DNA of 57,027 nt, from assembly GCA_002347185.1 (NCBI GenBank), contig DDXK01000015.1, forward strand, positions 2,853-59,879, in the 5' to 3' direction. Shown piece after piece: positions 1-8,837 of the stretch (positions are counted from its first letter, which is position 1; each line of letters begins with the position of its first letter). The notes under the pieces are model-generated. The model did not search any database. It was not told the DNA's origin and saw only the letters and a program-made list of their open reading frames with translations. The translations under genes were made by a program, and so were the position numbers. The DNA is from Desulfobulbaceae bacterium UBA2262 (GTDB taxonomy: Bacteria > Desulfobacterota > Desulfobulbia > Desulfobulbales > Desulfurivibrionaceae).

Positions 1-840
1 GAGCACATCCTGCTCGCCCGTCAGGTAGGCGTGCCGGCGATCGTGGTCTTCATGAACAAGTGCGACATGGTTGACGACCCGGAGCTGATCGAGCTTGTGG
101 ATATGGAGCTGCGTGAGCTTCTGAGCAAGTACAATTTCCCTGGCGACGACACTCCGATCATTCAGGGCAGCGCCCTGAAGGCTCTGGAGAATCCCGAGGA
201 CGAGGCTGCGGCCAAGTGTATCTGGGACCTGATGGAGGCCTGTGACAGTTTCATCCCCGAGCCTGAGCGTGACATCGACAAGCCCTTCCTGATGCCGGTG
301 GAAGACGTGTTCTCCATCTCCGGTCGCGGCACCGTTGCTACGGGCCGTATCGAGCGCGGCAAGATCAAGGTGGGTGAGGAAATCGAGATTGTCGGTATCC
401 GTGAGACCGTGAAGACGACGGTAACGGGTGTGGAGATGTTCCGGAAGCTTCTGGACGAAGGTCTTGCCGGCGACAACGTTGGCGTGCTGCTGCGCGGCAC
501 CAAGCGGGAGGATATCGAGCGTGGGCAGGTTCTTGCCAAGCCCGGCTCCATTACCCCGCATGTGAAGTTCCAGGCCGAGGCCTACATCCTCTCCAAGGAG
601 GAAGGTGGCCGTCATACGCCGTTCTTCAACGGCTACCGTCCGCAGTTCTACTTCCGGACCACCGACGTGACCGGAGTGGTGAACCTGCAGGAAGGTGTGG
701 AGATGGTAATGCCCGGTGACAACGTAACCATCGATGCCCAGCTGATCACGCCGATCGCGATGGCCGAGGGTCTTCGTTTCGCAATCCGGGAAGGTGGCCG
801 TACCGTAGGCGCCGGCGTTATCAACAAGATCATGGAATAA
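1..840 (+). CDS. tuf: Elongation factor Tu (partial, 5' end outside window)
   Basis: GTPase that delivers aminoacyl-tRNA to the ribosome. The frame is open from base 1, so the start, P-loop and switch regions lie upstream and only the last 279 codons are visible. The visible part begins late in the G domain, with the guanine-specificity motif NKCD at 55-66 and GSAL near 166. Domain II follows (from VEDVFSISGRGTV), then domain III ending GAGVINKIME. No missing conserved residue was noticed. rpsJ starts 11 bp downstream, so this is the tuf copy at the str/S10 operon junction. Confidence 0.98.
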   Translation, partial: EHILLARQVGVPAIVVFMNKCDMVDDPELIELVDMELRELLSKYNFPGDDTPIIQGSALKALENPEDEAAAKCIWDLMEACDSFIPEPERDIDKPFLMPVEDVFSISGRGTVATGRIERGKIKVGEEIEIVGIRETVKTTVTGVEMFRKLLDEGLAGDNVGVLLRGTKREDIERGQVLAKPGSITPHVKFQAEAYILSKEEGGRHTPFFNGYRPQFYFRTTDVTGVVNLQEGVEMVMPGDNVTIDAQLITPIAMAEGLRFAIREGGRTVGAGVINKIME

Positions 841-851
841 GGTGGACAAGC

Positions 852-1163
852 ATGATTCAGACGCAGAAAATTCGCATCAGGCTGAAGGGATATGATCACA
901 AGCTTATCGATCAGTCCACTTCCGAGATTGTCGATACAGCGAAACGCACTGGTGCAACTGTAGCTGGGCCCATTCCTCTGCCGACTTCCATCAACAAGTA
1001 TTGTGTGCTTCGCTCTCCGCACGTTGACAAGAAGTCTCGTGAACAGTTTGAGATGCGTACGCACCGTCGGCTGCTGGATATTCTTGAGCCCACCCAGCAG
1101 ACCATTGATGCGTTGATGAAGCTAGAGCTTTCCGCTGGTGTTGACGTAGAAATCAAGCTTTAA
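852..1163 (+). CDS. rpsJ: 30S ribosomal protein S10
   Basis: Protein of the small-subunit head; as NusE it also joins transcription antitermination with NusB. The 103-residue length equals the usual family length. Typical motifs are RIRLKGYDHKLID at the N terminus and GPIPLPT followed by RSPHVDKKSREQFEMRTH in the middle. A GGTGGA sequence precedes the ATG. It is the first gene of the S10 set here. The 67 bp gap to rplC contains no gene. Confidence 0.98.
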   Translation: MIQTQKIRIRLKGYDHKLIDQSTSEIVDTAKRTGATVAGPIPLPTSINKYCVLRSPHVDKKSREQFEMRTHRRLLDILEPTQQTIDALMKLELSAGVDVEIKL

Positions 1164-1230
1164 GGTAAACTTTCGAGTCTCTTCGTCGCAGACGCCGAGG
1201 CTGTAAGAGAAGATAACGCAGGTAGGAACA

Positions 1231-1860
1231 ATGCCTAAAAAAATAGGATTACTGGGAAAAAAAATCGGCATGACCCGGATCTACTCCGAAGAAGGTGTGG
1301 CCATCGCGGTAACGGTCATTGAGAGCGGCCCCTGTGTCGTTCTTCAGAAAAAGACCGTGGCCAAGGAGGGCTACAATGCAATCCAGGTCGGGTTTGACGC
1401 CAAGAAAGAGTCGCGTGCGAACAAGCCGGCCAATGGGCATGCCAAGGCTGCCGGCAAGGGCAATTTTTACCATATCAAGGAGTTTCGGGTGAGCGACCCC
1501 GAGCAGTATCAGGTTGGACAGGAGATACACGTCACCGACGTTTTCAAGGTAGGCGATATCATCGATGTGACCGGTACCAGCAAAGGCCGTGGTTTTCAGG
1601 GTGTTGTCAAGCGGTATGGCTTCAAGGGCGGCCGGATGACCCATGGTTCCATGTTCCATCGCGCTCCGGGGTCCATCGGTTGCAGTGCCTGGCCGAGCCG
1701 GGTCATCAAAGGGAAGCGGCTTCCCGGCCACATGGGCGCGAGCCAGGTTACCAAGAAAAGCGTGACCATCGTGGATATTCGGCCGGAGCAGAATGTGCTC
1801 GTCGTTAAAGGTGGCGTTCCGGGCGCTAAGCAGGGCTTGCTGCAAATTTTCACAAAATAA
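1231..1860 (+). CDS. rplC: 50S ribosomal protein L3
   Basis: Early-assembly large-subunit protein that contacts 23S rRNA near the peptidyl-transferase centre. At 209 residues it matches the family. It starts with GLLGKKIGMTRIY and carries the conserved central loop GFKGGRMTHGS followed by HRAPGSIG and GHMGA. The ATG is preceded by GCAGGTAGGAACA. It lies between rpsJ and rplD, the canonical order. Confidence 0.98.
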   Translation: MPKKIGLLGKKIGMTRIYSEEGVAIAVTVIESGPCVVLQKKTVAKEGYNAIQVGFDAKKESRANKPANGHAKAAGKGNFYHIKEFRVSDPEQYQVGQEIHVTDVFKVGDIIDVTGTSKGRGFQGVVKRYGFKGGRMTHGSMFHRAPGSIGCSAWPSRVIKGKRLPGHMGASQVTKKSVTIVDIRPEQNVLVVKGGVPGAKQGLLQIFTK

Positions 1861-1902
1861 TGAGTCTTCGTTACCGTAAGATTTATTTTGGGGGTGCCGG
1901 AA

Positions 1903-2526
1903 ATGGCCGTTACTGAAATATACAATACTGCAAATGTGAAAGTGGGTGATCTTGAGCTGAACGACGAGCTTTTTGCCGTTCCGGTCAATCCCCACATTAT
2001 CCACGAAATTGTGCGTATGCAGCGCGCGGCCCGTCGGGCCGGGACCGCATGCACCAAGACCAGGACCGAGGTCCGTGGCGGCGGCAAGAAGCCTTGGCGT
2101 CAGAAGGGAACCGGTCGGGCCCGCTCCGGCAGCAATACTTCTCCGCTCTGGCGTGGGGGTGGGGTGGTCTTTGGCCCCAAGCCGCGTGACTATTCCTTCA
2201 AGTTGCCCAAGAAGGTTCGCAAGCTTGGCCTGCGCATGGCACTGAGTTCCCGTTTCAGCGACAAGCTGATGCTGGTTCTGGACAGCTTTACCCTTGACGA
2301 GATCAAGACCAAGAAATTTCTTGGCGTGATGAATGCCCTGAATATTGACAATGCGCTGATTGTTGTGCCTGAGCGTGACGACCAGCTTGAGCGTTCTTCC
2401 CGCAATGTGCAGGGGTTCAAGGTTGTTCCCACCGCCGGCCTCAATGTCTATGACATTCTGTTTCACAAACATATAGTTTTGCTGCAGCCCTGTATTGGCC
2501 AGCTGGAAGAGAGGTTGCTGTCATGA
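1903..2526 (+). CDS. rplD: 50S ribosomal protein L4
   Basis: Large-subunit protein lining the exit tunnel; in Escherichia coli it also represses its own operon. I start it at the ATG at 1903 (MAVTEIYN) because GGGGGTG sits 7 bases upstream; an in-frame TTG at 1888 would add five residues. The tunnel-loop region reads GGGKKPWRQKGTGRARSGS, as expected. The product is 207 residues. The stop codon overlaps the rplW start in an ATGA, which suggests translational coupling. Confidence 0.97.
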   Translation: MAVTEIYNTANVKVGDLELNDELFAVPVNPHIIHEIVRMQRAARRAGTACTKTRTEVRGGGKKPWRQKGTGRARSGSNTSPLWRGGGVVFGPKPRDYSFKLPKKVRKLGLRMALSSRFSDKLMLVLDSFTLDEIKTKKFLGVMNALNIDNALIVVPERDDQLERSSRNVQGFKVVPTAGLNVYDILFHKHIVLLQPCIGQLEERLLS

Positions 2527-2813
2527 AGAACATGTATGGTGTCATCAAAAAGCCTTGTCTCACCGAAAAGGGGCTTGGTCTTCAGGAGATCAACAATCAG
2601 GTTGTTGTCAAGGTTGATCCCACCGCCAATAAGATTGAGATCAAGGAGGCGGTCGAGAAATTGTTCAATGTAAAGGTGACCAAGGTTCGCACCGCAAACA
2701 TGCACGGAAAGTTGAAGCGGGTAGGCCGTCATTTCGGGCAGCAGTCCGACTGGAAGAAGGCCATCGTGACCCTGGAGGCCGGGAGCAAGATCGATTTCCT
2801 CGAGAAGATCTGA
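2523..2813 (+). CDS. rplW: 50S ribosomal protein L23
   Basis: Protein at the exit of the nascent-peptide tunnel, a docking point for trigger factor and SRP. It has 96 residues. Conserved features seen are the N-terminal KKPCLTEKG and the central AVEKLFNVKVTKVRT segment. The start overlaps the rplD stop by four bases (ATGA). A 67 bp AT-richer gap follows before rplB. Confidence 0.97.
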   Translation: MKNMYGVIKKPCLTEKGLGLQEINNQVVVKVDPTANKIEIKEAVEKLFNVKVTKVRTANMHGKLKRVGRHFGQQSDWKKAIVTLEAGSKIDFLEKI

Positions 2814-2880
2814 TCTGCCTGCTGCCTTCACTGTTTGAGATAAAGAATTACTCGTAATTTAAATACTATCGGGGTTTGAA

Positions 2881-3702
2881 ATGGCATTAAAGACCTATAA
2901 ACCTACATCACCGGGAAGAAGAGAACTCGTAACCGTTGTTAATCCCGAGTTGTCCAAGGATAAGCCGCAGAAGTCTCTGGTGCAGCCGCTGAAGAAGAGC
3001 GGCGGCCGCAACAATTATGGCCGTGTGACCTCTCGGCATATTGGTGGTGGGCATAAGCGCAAATACCGTCTTGTCGACTTCAAGCGGGAGAAGGTTGATA
3101 TCCCGGCGAAGGTTGCCGCGATTGAGTATGACCCGAACCGCTCCGCCAACATCGCTCTTCTGAACTATGTTGACGGGGAGAAGCGTTATATTCTTTCCCC
3201 GCTTGGTATTAGCGTCGGTGACGAAATCGTCGCCGGCGATGCTGTTGATATCAAGCCTGGCAACTGTCTTCCCATGGGCAACATGCCCCTTGGCAGCATC
3301 ATCCACAATGTCGAGATGAAGATCGGCAAAGGCGCGCAGCTGGTGCGCAGCGCCGGAGTTTCTGCCCAGCTGATGGCGAAGGAAGGCGATTATGTTCTTG
3401 TGAAGCTTCCTTCCGGCGAGGTGCGCAAGTTTCATCGCAGGTGTCGCGCCTGCATCGGCCAGGTCGGCAACAATGAGCATGAGAGCCAGAAGCTCGGCAA
3501 GGCAGGCCGCAACCGCTGGAAGGGCAATCGTCCCAAGGTTCGTGGTGTTGCGATGAATCCGCACGATCATCCCATGGGCGGTGGTGAGGGCAAGAGCTCC
3601 GGCGGCCGCCATCCATGCTCACCGTGGGGAACCCCATCCAAGGGGTATAAGACTCGTGTCAAGAAGGCATCTGATAAATTCATCGTTAAGAAAAGATCAT
3701 AA
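2881..3702 (+). CDS. rplB: 50S ribosomal protein L2
   Basis: Core 23S rRNA-binding protein needed for subunit joining and peptidyl transfer. It has 273 residues, the family length. The C terminus has NPHDHPMGGGEGKSSGGRHP, containing the conserved histidine of the HPMGGGEG motif, then PWGTPSKGYKTR. The RNA-binding middle (NGRVTSRHIGGGHKRKYR-like) is intact. The ATG follows TCGGGGTTTGAA. Confidence 0.98.
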   Translation: MALKTYKPTSPGRRELVTVVNPELSKDKPQKSLVQPLKKSGGRNNYGRVTSRHIGGGHKRKYRLVDFKREKVDIPAKVAAIEYDPNRSANIALLNYVDGEKRYILSPLGISVGDEIVAGDAVDIKPGNCLPMGNMPLGSIIHNVEMKIGKGAQLVRSAGVSAQLMAKEGDYVLVKLPSGEVRKFHRRCRACIGQVGNNEHESQKLGKAGRNRWKGNRPKVRGVAMNPHDHPMGGGEGKSSGGRHPCSPWGTPSKGYKTRVKKASDKFIVKKRS

Positions 3703-3717
3703 TTAGGGGGTATACAA

Positions 3718-3993
3718 GTGGCACGTTCGGTTAAAAAAGGTCCATTTGTAGATGACCATTTGCTGCAAAAGGTCATGAAAGCCAAGGAAGAAGGGTCCAG
3801 AAAGGTTATTCAAACCTGGTCCCGTCGCTCTGATATCATCCCGGAAATGGTTGGACTTACCTTTGCTGTGCATAACGGAAAGAAGTTCATTCCGGTTTTC
3901 GTGACTGAGAATATGGTAGGACATAAGTTCGGTGAGTTTTCTCCGACCAGGACCTACTATGGCCATGCAGCTGACAAGAAGAAAAAGAAGTAA
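3718..3993 (+). CDS. rpsS: 30S ribosomal protein S19
   Basis: Protein of the small-subunit head that pairs with S13 near the A-site tRNA. The start is GTG at 3718, 8 bases after the strong site TTAGGGGG; no ATG is suitably placed. The product is 91 residues, beginning ARSVKKGPFVDDHL, with the conserved HNGKKFIPVFVTENMVGHKF segment and a lysine-rich tail. Confidence 0.97.
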   Translation: MARSVKKGPFVDDHLLQKVMKAKEEGSRKVIQTWSRRSDIIPEMVGLTFAVHNGKKFIPVFVTENMVGHKFGEFSPTRTYYGHAADKKKKK

Positions 3994-4037
3994 CAGCTGC
4001 CAATCTTTAGGTTTAGGTCAAGAAAGGAGTTAATCCG

Positions 4038-4370
4038 ATGGAAGCAAGAGCACTTGCGCGATATATAAGGATTTCGCCCCAGAAGGCGAGGCTGGTTGCT
4101 GATATGGTCCGCGGCAAAAGTGTGGAATATGCCGTCAATACCTTGAGGTTTTTGCCCAAGAAGGGTGCGCGTCTTCTCAAGAAGGTTATCGAGTCTGCGG
4201 TAGCCAATGCCAGCCAGAATGATGCCATCGACGTTGATACGCTTTACGTGAAGAGCATATTCGTCAATGGTGGACCGATGCTGAAGAGGACCAGTCCACG
4301 TGCCCAGGGGCGGGCAACGCGAATCCTGAAAAGGACAAGCCATATCACCGTTGTTTTGGATGAGCAGTAA
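4038..4370 (+). CDS. rplV: 50S ribosomal protein L22
   Basis: Tunnel-lining large-subunit protein; its beta-hairpin reaches the exit-tunnel constriction and is a macrolide-resistance site. The product has 110 residues. The N terminus ARYIRISPQKARLVADMVRG and the C-terminal hairpin GPMLKRTSPRAQGRATRI are both typical. AAGAAAGGAG precedes the ATG at good distance. Confidence 0.97.
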   Translation: MEARALARYIRISPQKARLVADMVRGKSVEYAVNTLRFLPKKGARLLKKVIESAVANASQNDAIDVDTLYVKSIFVNGGPMLKRTSPRAQGRATRILKRTSHITVVLDEQ

Positions 4371-4430
4371 GCTGTAAAGAAATTGAGTCTAGCTGAGAGC
4401 TCGATATATTTTTGAAAATGGAGGAAGGTT

Positions 4431-5081
4431 TTGGGCCAGAAAGTTAATCCGATAGGTTTACGACTCAATGTTATCCGTACCTGGGACTCTATCTGGTACG
4501 CTGATAGGGACTATGCGAAGAATTTGCTTGAGGACCAGGCCCTTAAGAAATTTTTGAAAAAGCGTCTCTATCACGCTGGCGTAGCCAAAATTCAGATTGC
4601 AAGAACCGGTGACAAGGTTCGGGTGAAGCTGCACACTGCTCGTCCAGGCATAGTCATCGGCAAGAAGGGTTCCGAGATCGAGTCGTTGAAGGCGGAGATC
4701 GACAAGCTCACCGGCAAGGAGTGTGTCCTTGACATCCAGGAGGTACGTCGTCCCGAGGCCGATGCTCAGCTGGTTGCCGAAAATATCGCCTTGCAGCTGG
4801 AAAGACGCGTTGCCTTCCGTCGCGCCATCAAAAAGTCGGTGAATATGGCCTTGAAGTTCGGCGCCAAAGGTGTTAAGATCGCCTGTTCCGGTCGCCTGGG
4901 CGGGGCGGAGATTGCCCGGCAGGAGTGGCACCGCGAAGGCCGGGTTCCCCTGCACACTCTCCGTGCCGATGTGGATTACGGGACGGCCGAGGCCAAAACC
5001 ACCTATGGCATCATCGGGGTCAAGGTTTGGATATTCAAGGGTGAAGTGCTGAGCGAGGCCGATTACCAGGCCGCTGAGTAA
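4431..5081 (+). CDS. rpsC: 30S ribosomal protein S3
   Basis: Protein at the mRNA entry channel, part of the ribosomal helicase. The start is TTG at 4431, 4-5 bases after GAGGAAGG; the protein then reads GQKVNPIGLRLNVIRTWDS, exactly the family start. The KH domain is marked by GIVIGKKGSEIESLK around residues 70-84, and the C-terminal domain holds GRLGGAEIARQEW. The product has 216 residues. Confidence 0.97.
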   Translation: MGQKVNPIGLRLNVIRTWDSIWYADRDYAKNLLEDQALKKFLKKRLYHAGVAKIQIARTGDKVRVKLHTARPGIVIGKKGSEIESLKAEIDKLTGKECVLDIQEVRRPEADAQLVAENIALQLERRVAFRRAIKKSVNMALKFGAKGVKIACSGRLGGAEIARQEWHREGRVPLHTLRADVDYGTAEAKTTYGIIGVKVWIFKGEVLSEADYQAAE

Positions 5082-5131
5082 TTCTCTCCTGGCGTCATGC
5101 TCTTTTAAGCGATCATATATAGGATAAACCG

Positions 5132-5548
5132 ATGTTAAGTCCAAAGAAAGTAAAACACAGAAAGGTATTCAAGGGCCGCTTGACCGGTGTTGCTGATCGG
5201 GGCTCCTCTTTTTCCTTTGGTGAATATGCCTTGAAGGCGGTTGGTTGCGGGAAGATGACAGCCCAGCAGATTGAGGCTGCGCGTATTGCCATCAACAGAA
5301 AGATCAAGCGGACTGGTCAGCTGTGGATTCGTGTCTTTCCGGACAAGCCCATCACTAAAAAGCCGGCTGAAACACGCATGGGCAAAGGAAAGGGCAATCC
5401 TGAATTCTGGGTTGCCCAGATTCATCCCGGACGTATTCTCTATGAACTTTCCGGTGTTGACGAGGAGCTTGCCAAGGAAGCACTTGCCTTGGCAGCCAAC
5501 AAGTTGCCCTTCCCGACTAAAGTGATTTATGTGGGGACTACGTTATGA
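5132..5548 (+). CDS. rplP: 50S ribosomal protein L16
   Basis: Large-subunit protein next to the A-site tRNA elbow. It has 138 residues with the usual start MLSPKKVKHRKVFKGR and the central motif RVFPDKPITKKPAETRMGKGKG. The expected loop for the hydroxylated-arginine region is present. The stop overlaps the rpmC start (ATGA), so the two genes are probably translated together. Confidence 0.97.
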   Translation: MLSPKKVKHRKVFKGRLTGVADRGSSFSFGEYALKAVGCGKMTAQQIEAARIAINRKIKRTGQLWIRVFPDKPITKKPAETRMGKGKGNPEFWVAQIHPGRILYELSGVDEELAKEALALAANKLPFPTKVIYVGTTL

Positions 5549-5736
5549 AAATGAAAGAGATTCGTGAGTTGGCGCAGGAAGCGCTTGCCGCCAAGATCAA
5601 GGATATGTCGGAAGAGCATTTTAAGCTGAAGTTTCAGCATGGCATTCGTCCCCTTGAAAATACTGCCAAGCTGCGTTTTCTCCGTAAGGAGATTGCCAGA
5701 TTGAAAACCGCTCTTGCTGAGCGTAAGGCGCAGTGA
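5545..5736 (+). CDS. rpmC: 50S ribosomal protein L29
   Basis: Small helical-hairpin protein beside L23 at the tunnel exit. It has 63 residues, reading MKMKEIRELAQEALAAKIKD and ending LRKEIARLKTALAERK, the family signature. It overlaps rplP by four bases. A 74 bp gap without any recognisable gene leads to rpsQ. Confidence 0.95.
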   Translation: MKMKEIRELAQEALAAKIKDMSEEHFKLKFQHGIRPLENTAKLRFLRKEIARLKTALAERKAQ

Positions 5737-5810
5737 GCAAAGGTTTTCAGCGGTGTATGGCTGTGCTCCTGTCGGCAACAACTGTTCAAGTCACCTGTTA
5801 GGATAATTTC

Positions 5811-6074
5811 ATGGTTGAAGAAAAGAGGAATAACAAGAAGACCAGGGTCGGGTACGTGGTAAGCACCAAGATGGACAAAAGTGCCGTTGTGCAGACCGAG
5901 CGCCTTGTCCCCCATAAGCTCTACGGGAAATACATGCGTGAACACGTGAAGTATATGGCGCACGATCCGGAGAATAGCTGCAGTGTTGGCGACCGGGTGC
6001 TCATCGAGGAGTGCCGCCCGCTGAGCAAGAACAAAAGATGGCGGGTTTTGGAAATTATTGAGAAGGCCGTATAA
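5811..6074 (+). CDS. rpsQ: 30S ribosomal protein S17
   Basis: OB-fold 16S rRNA-binding protein used early in 30S assembly. The product has 87 residues. Diagnostic segments are RVGYVVSTKMDKSAVVQTER, KLYGKYMREHVKYMAHD and DRVLIEECRPLSKNKRW. The ATG follows TTAGGATAATTTC. Confidence 0.96.
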   Translation: MVEEKRNNKKTRVGYVVSTKMDKSAVVQTERLVPHKLYGKYMREHVKYMAHDPENSCSVGDRVLIEECRPLSKNKRWRVLEIIEKAV

Positions 6075-6155
6075 GCGATTTGCGGTTTACGATAAACACG
6101 CAACCGCTGGCCGTAAGGCTGGTTGCGATGAACATTTTCGGCGGTTGGTGAAGAG

Positions 6156-6524
6156 ATGATACAAACAGAAACCGTACTGAATGTGGCTGACAATTCAGGT
6201 GCCAAGAAGGTCCTCTGCATAAGAGTGCTGGGGGGCACCAGAAGGCGTTACGCAGGTGTGGGCGACGTCATTGTGGTCACCGTAAAAGAGGCGATCCCGA
6301 ACGCGAAGGTGAAAAAAGGCGATGTCCTCCGGGCCGTTGTCGTGCGTACGGTCAAGGAGATCAAGCGCATGGACGACACCAGCGTTCGCTTTGACGACAA
6401 CTCGGCCGTTTTGCTGAGTAATTCGGGCGAACCGATCGGAACGCGTATATTCGGTCCTGTGGCCAGGGAATTGCGGCCCAAGGGATACATGAAAATCATT
6501 TCTCTTGCGCCGGAGGTCCTCTAG
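6156..6524 (+). CDS. rplN: 50S ribosomal protein L14
   Basis: Large-subunit protein forming an intersubunit bridge and the binding site of the silencing factor RsfS. It has 122 residues, the standard length. It starts MIQTETVLNVADNSGAKK and ends with RIFGPVARELRPKGYMKIISLAPEVL-type sequence. It is the first gene of the spc segment. An 81 bp gap separates it from rpsQ. Confidence 0.97.
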   Translation: MIQTETVLNVADNSGAKKVLCIRVLGGTRRRYAGVGDVIVVTVKEAIPNAKVKKGDVLRAVVVRTVKEIKRMDDTSVRFDDNSAVLLSNSGEPIGTRIFGPVARELRPKGYMKIISLAPEVL

Positions 6525-6610
6525 GCAGCGCGTGGCGTTGTCAGAGGGCGTCAGCAAGGGGTAGCTCTAGCCGGTTCATGGGAACCTGGTTCGGTGGAGA
6601 GGCGGAAAGA

Positions 6611-6943
6611 ATGCGAGCGAAAACACATTTGAAAATAAATGATCAGGTTGAGGTGCTTGCCGGCAAGGACAAAGGTCGTGTCGGGAAGGTCATCAAGGTA
6701 AATGCGAACGATGGCACCGCCATTGTCGAGAAGATCAACATGATCAAGCGGCACACGAAACCCAGCCAGATGAACCAGCAGGGCGGCATCATCGAAAAGG
6801 AGGCACCGATTCATGCTTCCAACCTGATGCTCATCTGCCCGAAGTGTTCCAAAACTGCGCGGGTCGGCAAGAAAATACTTGATGATGGTTCCAAGATCCG
6901 CACCTGCAAGAAGTGCAGCGAATCTGTAGAAGCGAAATCCTAA
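6611..6943 (+). CDS. rplX: 50S ribosomal protein L24
   Basis: Assembly-initiator protein of the large subunit. I start it at the ATG at 6611 (MRAKTHLKINDQVEVLAG), which has GGAGAGGCGG upstream; an upstream in-frame ATG at 6578 adds an unlikely 11-residue extension. The KOW motif (VLAGKDKGRVGKV) lies near residues 15-27. The C-terminal half keeps two CxxC pairs (CPKCSK and CKKCSE), the four-cysteine form that may bind zinc. Length 110 residues. Confidence 0.96.
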   Translation: MRAKTHLKINDQVEVLAGKDKGRVGKVIKVNANDGTAIVEKINMIKRHTKPSQMNQQGGIIEKEAPIHASNLMLICPKCSKTARVGKKILDDGSKIRTCKKCSESVEAKS

Positions 6944-6972
6944 TCGGAACCGATTTTTTTTGGGAGGCAAGA

Positions 6973-7512
6973 ATGGCTGGGGTAAAAGAAGCATATCTGA
7001 ACGACTGTGTCCCGCAGCTTATGAAGGAGTTCGGTTACCAGAATATCATGCAGGTGCCGAAAATCACCAAAATCGTCCTCAATATGGGCTTGGGCGAAGC
7101 GGTACAGAATCCGAAGATCATCGACAGCGCCGTGCAGGAGATGACCTTGATCGCCGGGCAGAAGGCCGTGGTGACCAAGGCCAAGAAGTCCATCGCCGGC
7201 TTCAAGCTGCGCGAAGGGGTGCCCATCGGCTGCTGCGTAACGCTGCGAGGAGATCGGATGTATGATTTTCTTGCCAAGCTGATCCACATCGCTCTGCCGC
7301 GCGTACGTGACTTCCGGGGCGTGTCGCTCAAGGCCTTCGATGGACGCGGGAATTACGCAATGGGCATCAAGGAGCATATTATATTCCCCGAGATCGATTA
7401 CGATAAGATCGATAAAATCAAAGGTCTCAATATTGCGATTACAACGACCGCCAGGACAGACGAGGAAGGTCGGTTTCTTTTAAAAGCAATGGGTATGCCC
7501 TTTAGGAAATAG
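6973..7512 (+). CDS. rplE: 50S ribosomal protein L5
   Basis: 5S rRNA-binding protein of the central protuberance. The ATG at 6973 follows TTGGGAGGCAAGA and gives a 179-residue protein starting MAGVKEAYLNDCVPQLMKEF. Conserved blocks include VLNMGLGEA, VTKAKKSIAGFKLREGVPIGC and RGNYAMGIKEHIIFPEIDYD. Reading further upstream would overlap rplX, so that longer frame is not used. Confidence 0.97.
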   Translation: MAGVKEAYLNDCVPQLMKEFGYQNIMQVPKITKIVLNMGLGEAVQNPKIIDSAVQEMTLIAGQKAVVTKAKKSIAGFKLREGVPIGCCVTLRGDRMYDFLAKLIHIALPRVRDFRGVSLKAFDGRGNYAMGIKEHIIFPEIDYDKIDKIKGLNIAITTTARTDEEGRFLLKAMGMPFRK

Positions 7513-7532
7513 TAAAGGGATAGGAGGAAGAG

Positions 7533-7718
7533 TTGGCTAAAAAGTCTTTGATTGCAAAGTGCAAGCGGAAGCCCAAGTTTGAAGTGCGCGGCTACAATCG
7601 CTGCGGGTTGTGTGGCAGGCCTCATGCCTATTTGCGGAAGTTCGGCATCTGTCGTATCTGCTTCCGCTCTCTGGCAAACCGCGGAGAAGTAACTGGCGTT
7701 ACCAAGTCGAGCTGGTAA
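7533..7718 (+). CDS. rpsN: 30S ribosomal protein S14, zinc-binding type
   Basis: Small-subunit head protein. It starts at TTG 7533, after TAGGAGGAAGA. The 61-residue length and the four cysteines (CGLCGRP and GICRICFR, C-x2-C-x12-C-x2-C) identify the short, zinc-binding S14 (type Z) rather than the ~100-residue zinc-free form. The C terminus LANRGEVTGVTKSSW is typical. Confidence 0.97.
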   Translation: MAKKSLIAKCKRKPKFEVRGYNRCGLCGRPHAYLRKFGICRICFRSLANRGEVTGVTKSSW

Positions 7719-7788
7719 CGGAAAGCTGAGTGTCTTTCCGGTACGACTTGTGCCGGATTTTTAGAATTCATAATAGGGAGTAAGGACT

Positions 7789-8187
7789 ATGTCCATGACT
7801 GACCCCCTGGCTGATATGTTGACCAGGATAAGAAATGCTGCCATGGTCAAGTTCGAAAGTGTTGAAATTCCGCTTTCGAAAATGAAGACTGGTGTCGCGG
7901 AGATCCTTAAAAAAGAAGGATTTATTTCCGGTTATCAGGTTGAGAATGATGGCGTGCAGGGCGTATTGCGTATTGAAATGAAATACGATCAGAACCACAT
8001 GAATGTCATCACCAATCTGAAGCGGGTCAGCAAGCCTGGGCGCAGGATCTATGTGCAGCATGATGAAATTCCGAAGGTGATGAGCGGCCTTGGTATCTCG
8101 ATTATATCGACATCCAGGGGAATCGTCTCTGACCGTGATGCGCGCGCCATGAAAATCGGCGGCGAGCTTCTCTGCGAAGTCTGGTAA
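7789..8187 (+). CDS. rpsH: 30S ribosomal protein S8
   Basis: 16S rRNA-binding protein essential for central-domain assembly; in Escherichia coli it regulates the spc operon. It has 132 residues, starting MSMTDPLADMLTRIRNA and with the conserved C-terminal segment GISIISTSRGIVSDRDA ending GGELLCEVW. The Shine-Dalgarno sequence is GGGAGTAAGGA. Confidence 0.97.
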   Translation: MSMTDPLADMLTRIRNAAMVKFESVEIPLSKMKTGVAEILKKEGFISGYQVENDGVQGVLRIEMKYDQNHMNVITNLKRVSKPGRRIYVQHDEIPKVMSGLGISIISTSRGIVSDRDARAMKIGGELLCEVW

Positions 8188-8232
8188 TACGGATTCGCCA
8201 ATTATTTATTCTGCAACGAGTGGAGAATAGCC

Positions 8233-8775
8233 ATGTCCAGGATTGGCAATCAACCTATCCTCGTCCCGCAAGGGGTGACGCTTGATATACAAGGAACTTT
8301 TGTCAAGGTAACCGGCCCCAAGGGTTCGTTGGAGCGGAACATACGGCCGGAGGTGCTGCTGGAAGAAAAGGACGGCTCCTATGTGGTTGTTCGGAAGGAC
8401 AACAGCAACAGGACCCGCGCTTTTTCCGGCCTGACCAGGACTCTGGTGAACAACATGATTATCGGGGTCGACAAGGGCTTTCAAAAGAAGCTTGCCATCG
8501 AGGGTGTTGGTTACCGTGCCGAGGTGAAGGGGGCGATGCTCAATTTGAGTGTCGGCTACTCAAACCCCGTGGAGTTCAATTTGCCGACCGGTGTCTCCGC
8601 AGAGGTCGACAAGACAAACACCATTACCTTGACCAGTGTCGACAAGGAATTGCTTGGAGAGACTGCCGCCAAGATACGCTCCGTACGTCCGCCCGAGCCT
8701 TACAAGGGCAAGGGGATACGGTATGCGGATGAATATATTGCCCGGAAGGCAGGCAAGGCTGCTGGCAAGAAGTAA
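8233..8775 (+). CDS. rplF: 50S ribosomal protein L6
   Basis: Two-domain protein near the factor-binding site of the large subunit. It has 180 residues. It opens MSRIGNQPILVPQGV, has the interdomain SRTLVNNMIIGV-like segment, and ends with the signature RPPEPYKGKGIRYADE followed by a lysine-rich tail. AACGAGTGGAGAA precedes the start. Confidence 0.97.
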   Translation: MSRIGNQPILVPQGVTLDIQGTFVKVTGPKGSLERNIRPEVLLEEKDGSYVVVRKDNSNRTRAFSGLTRTLVNNMIIGVDKGFQKKLAIEGVGYRAEVKGAMLNLSVGYSNPVEFNLPTGVSAEVDKTNTITLTSVDKELLGETAAKIRSVRPPEPYKGKGIRYADEYIARKAGKAAGKK

Positions 8776-8837
8776 ATAGGCAAAGGCGTCTTGGTTGCTG
8801 CTACAGCTGTGAATGATAATTACGATAAGGCAGAACA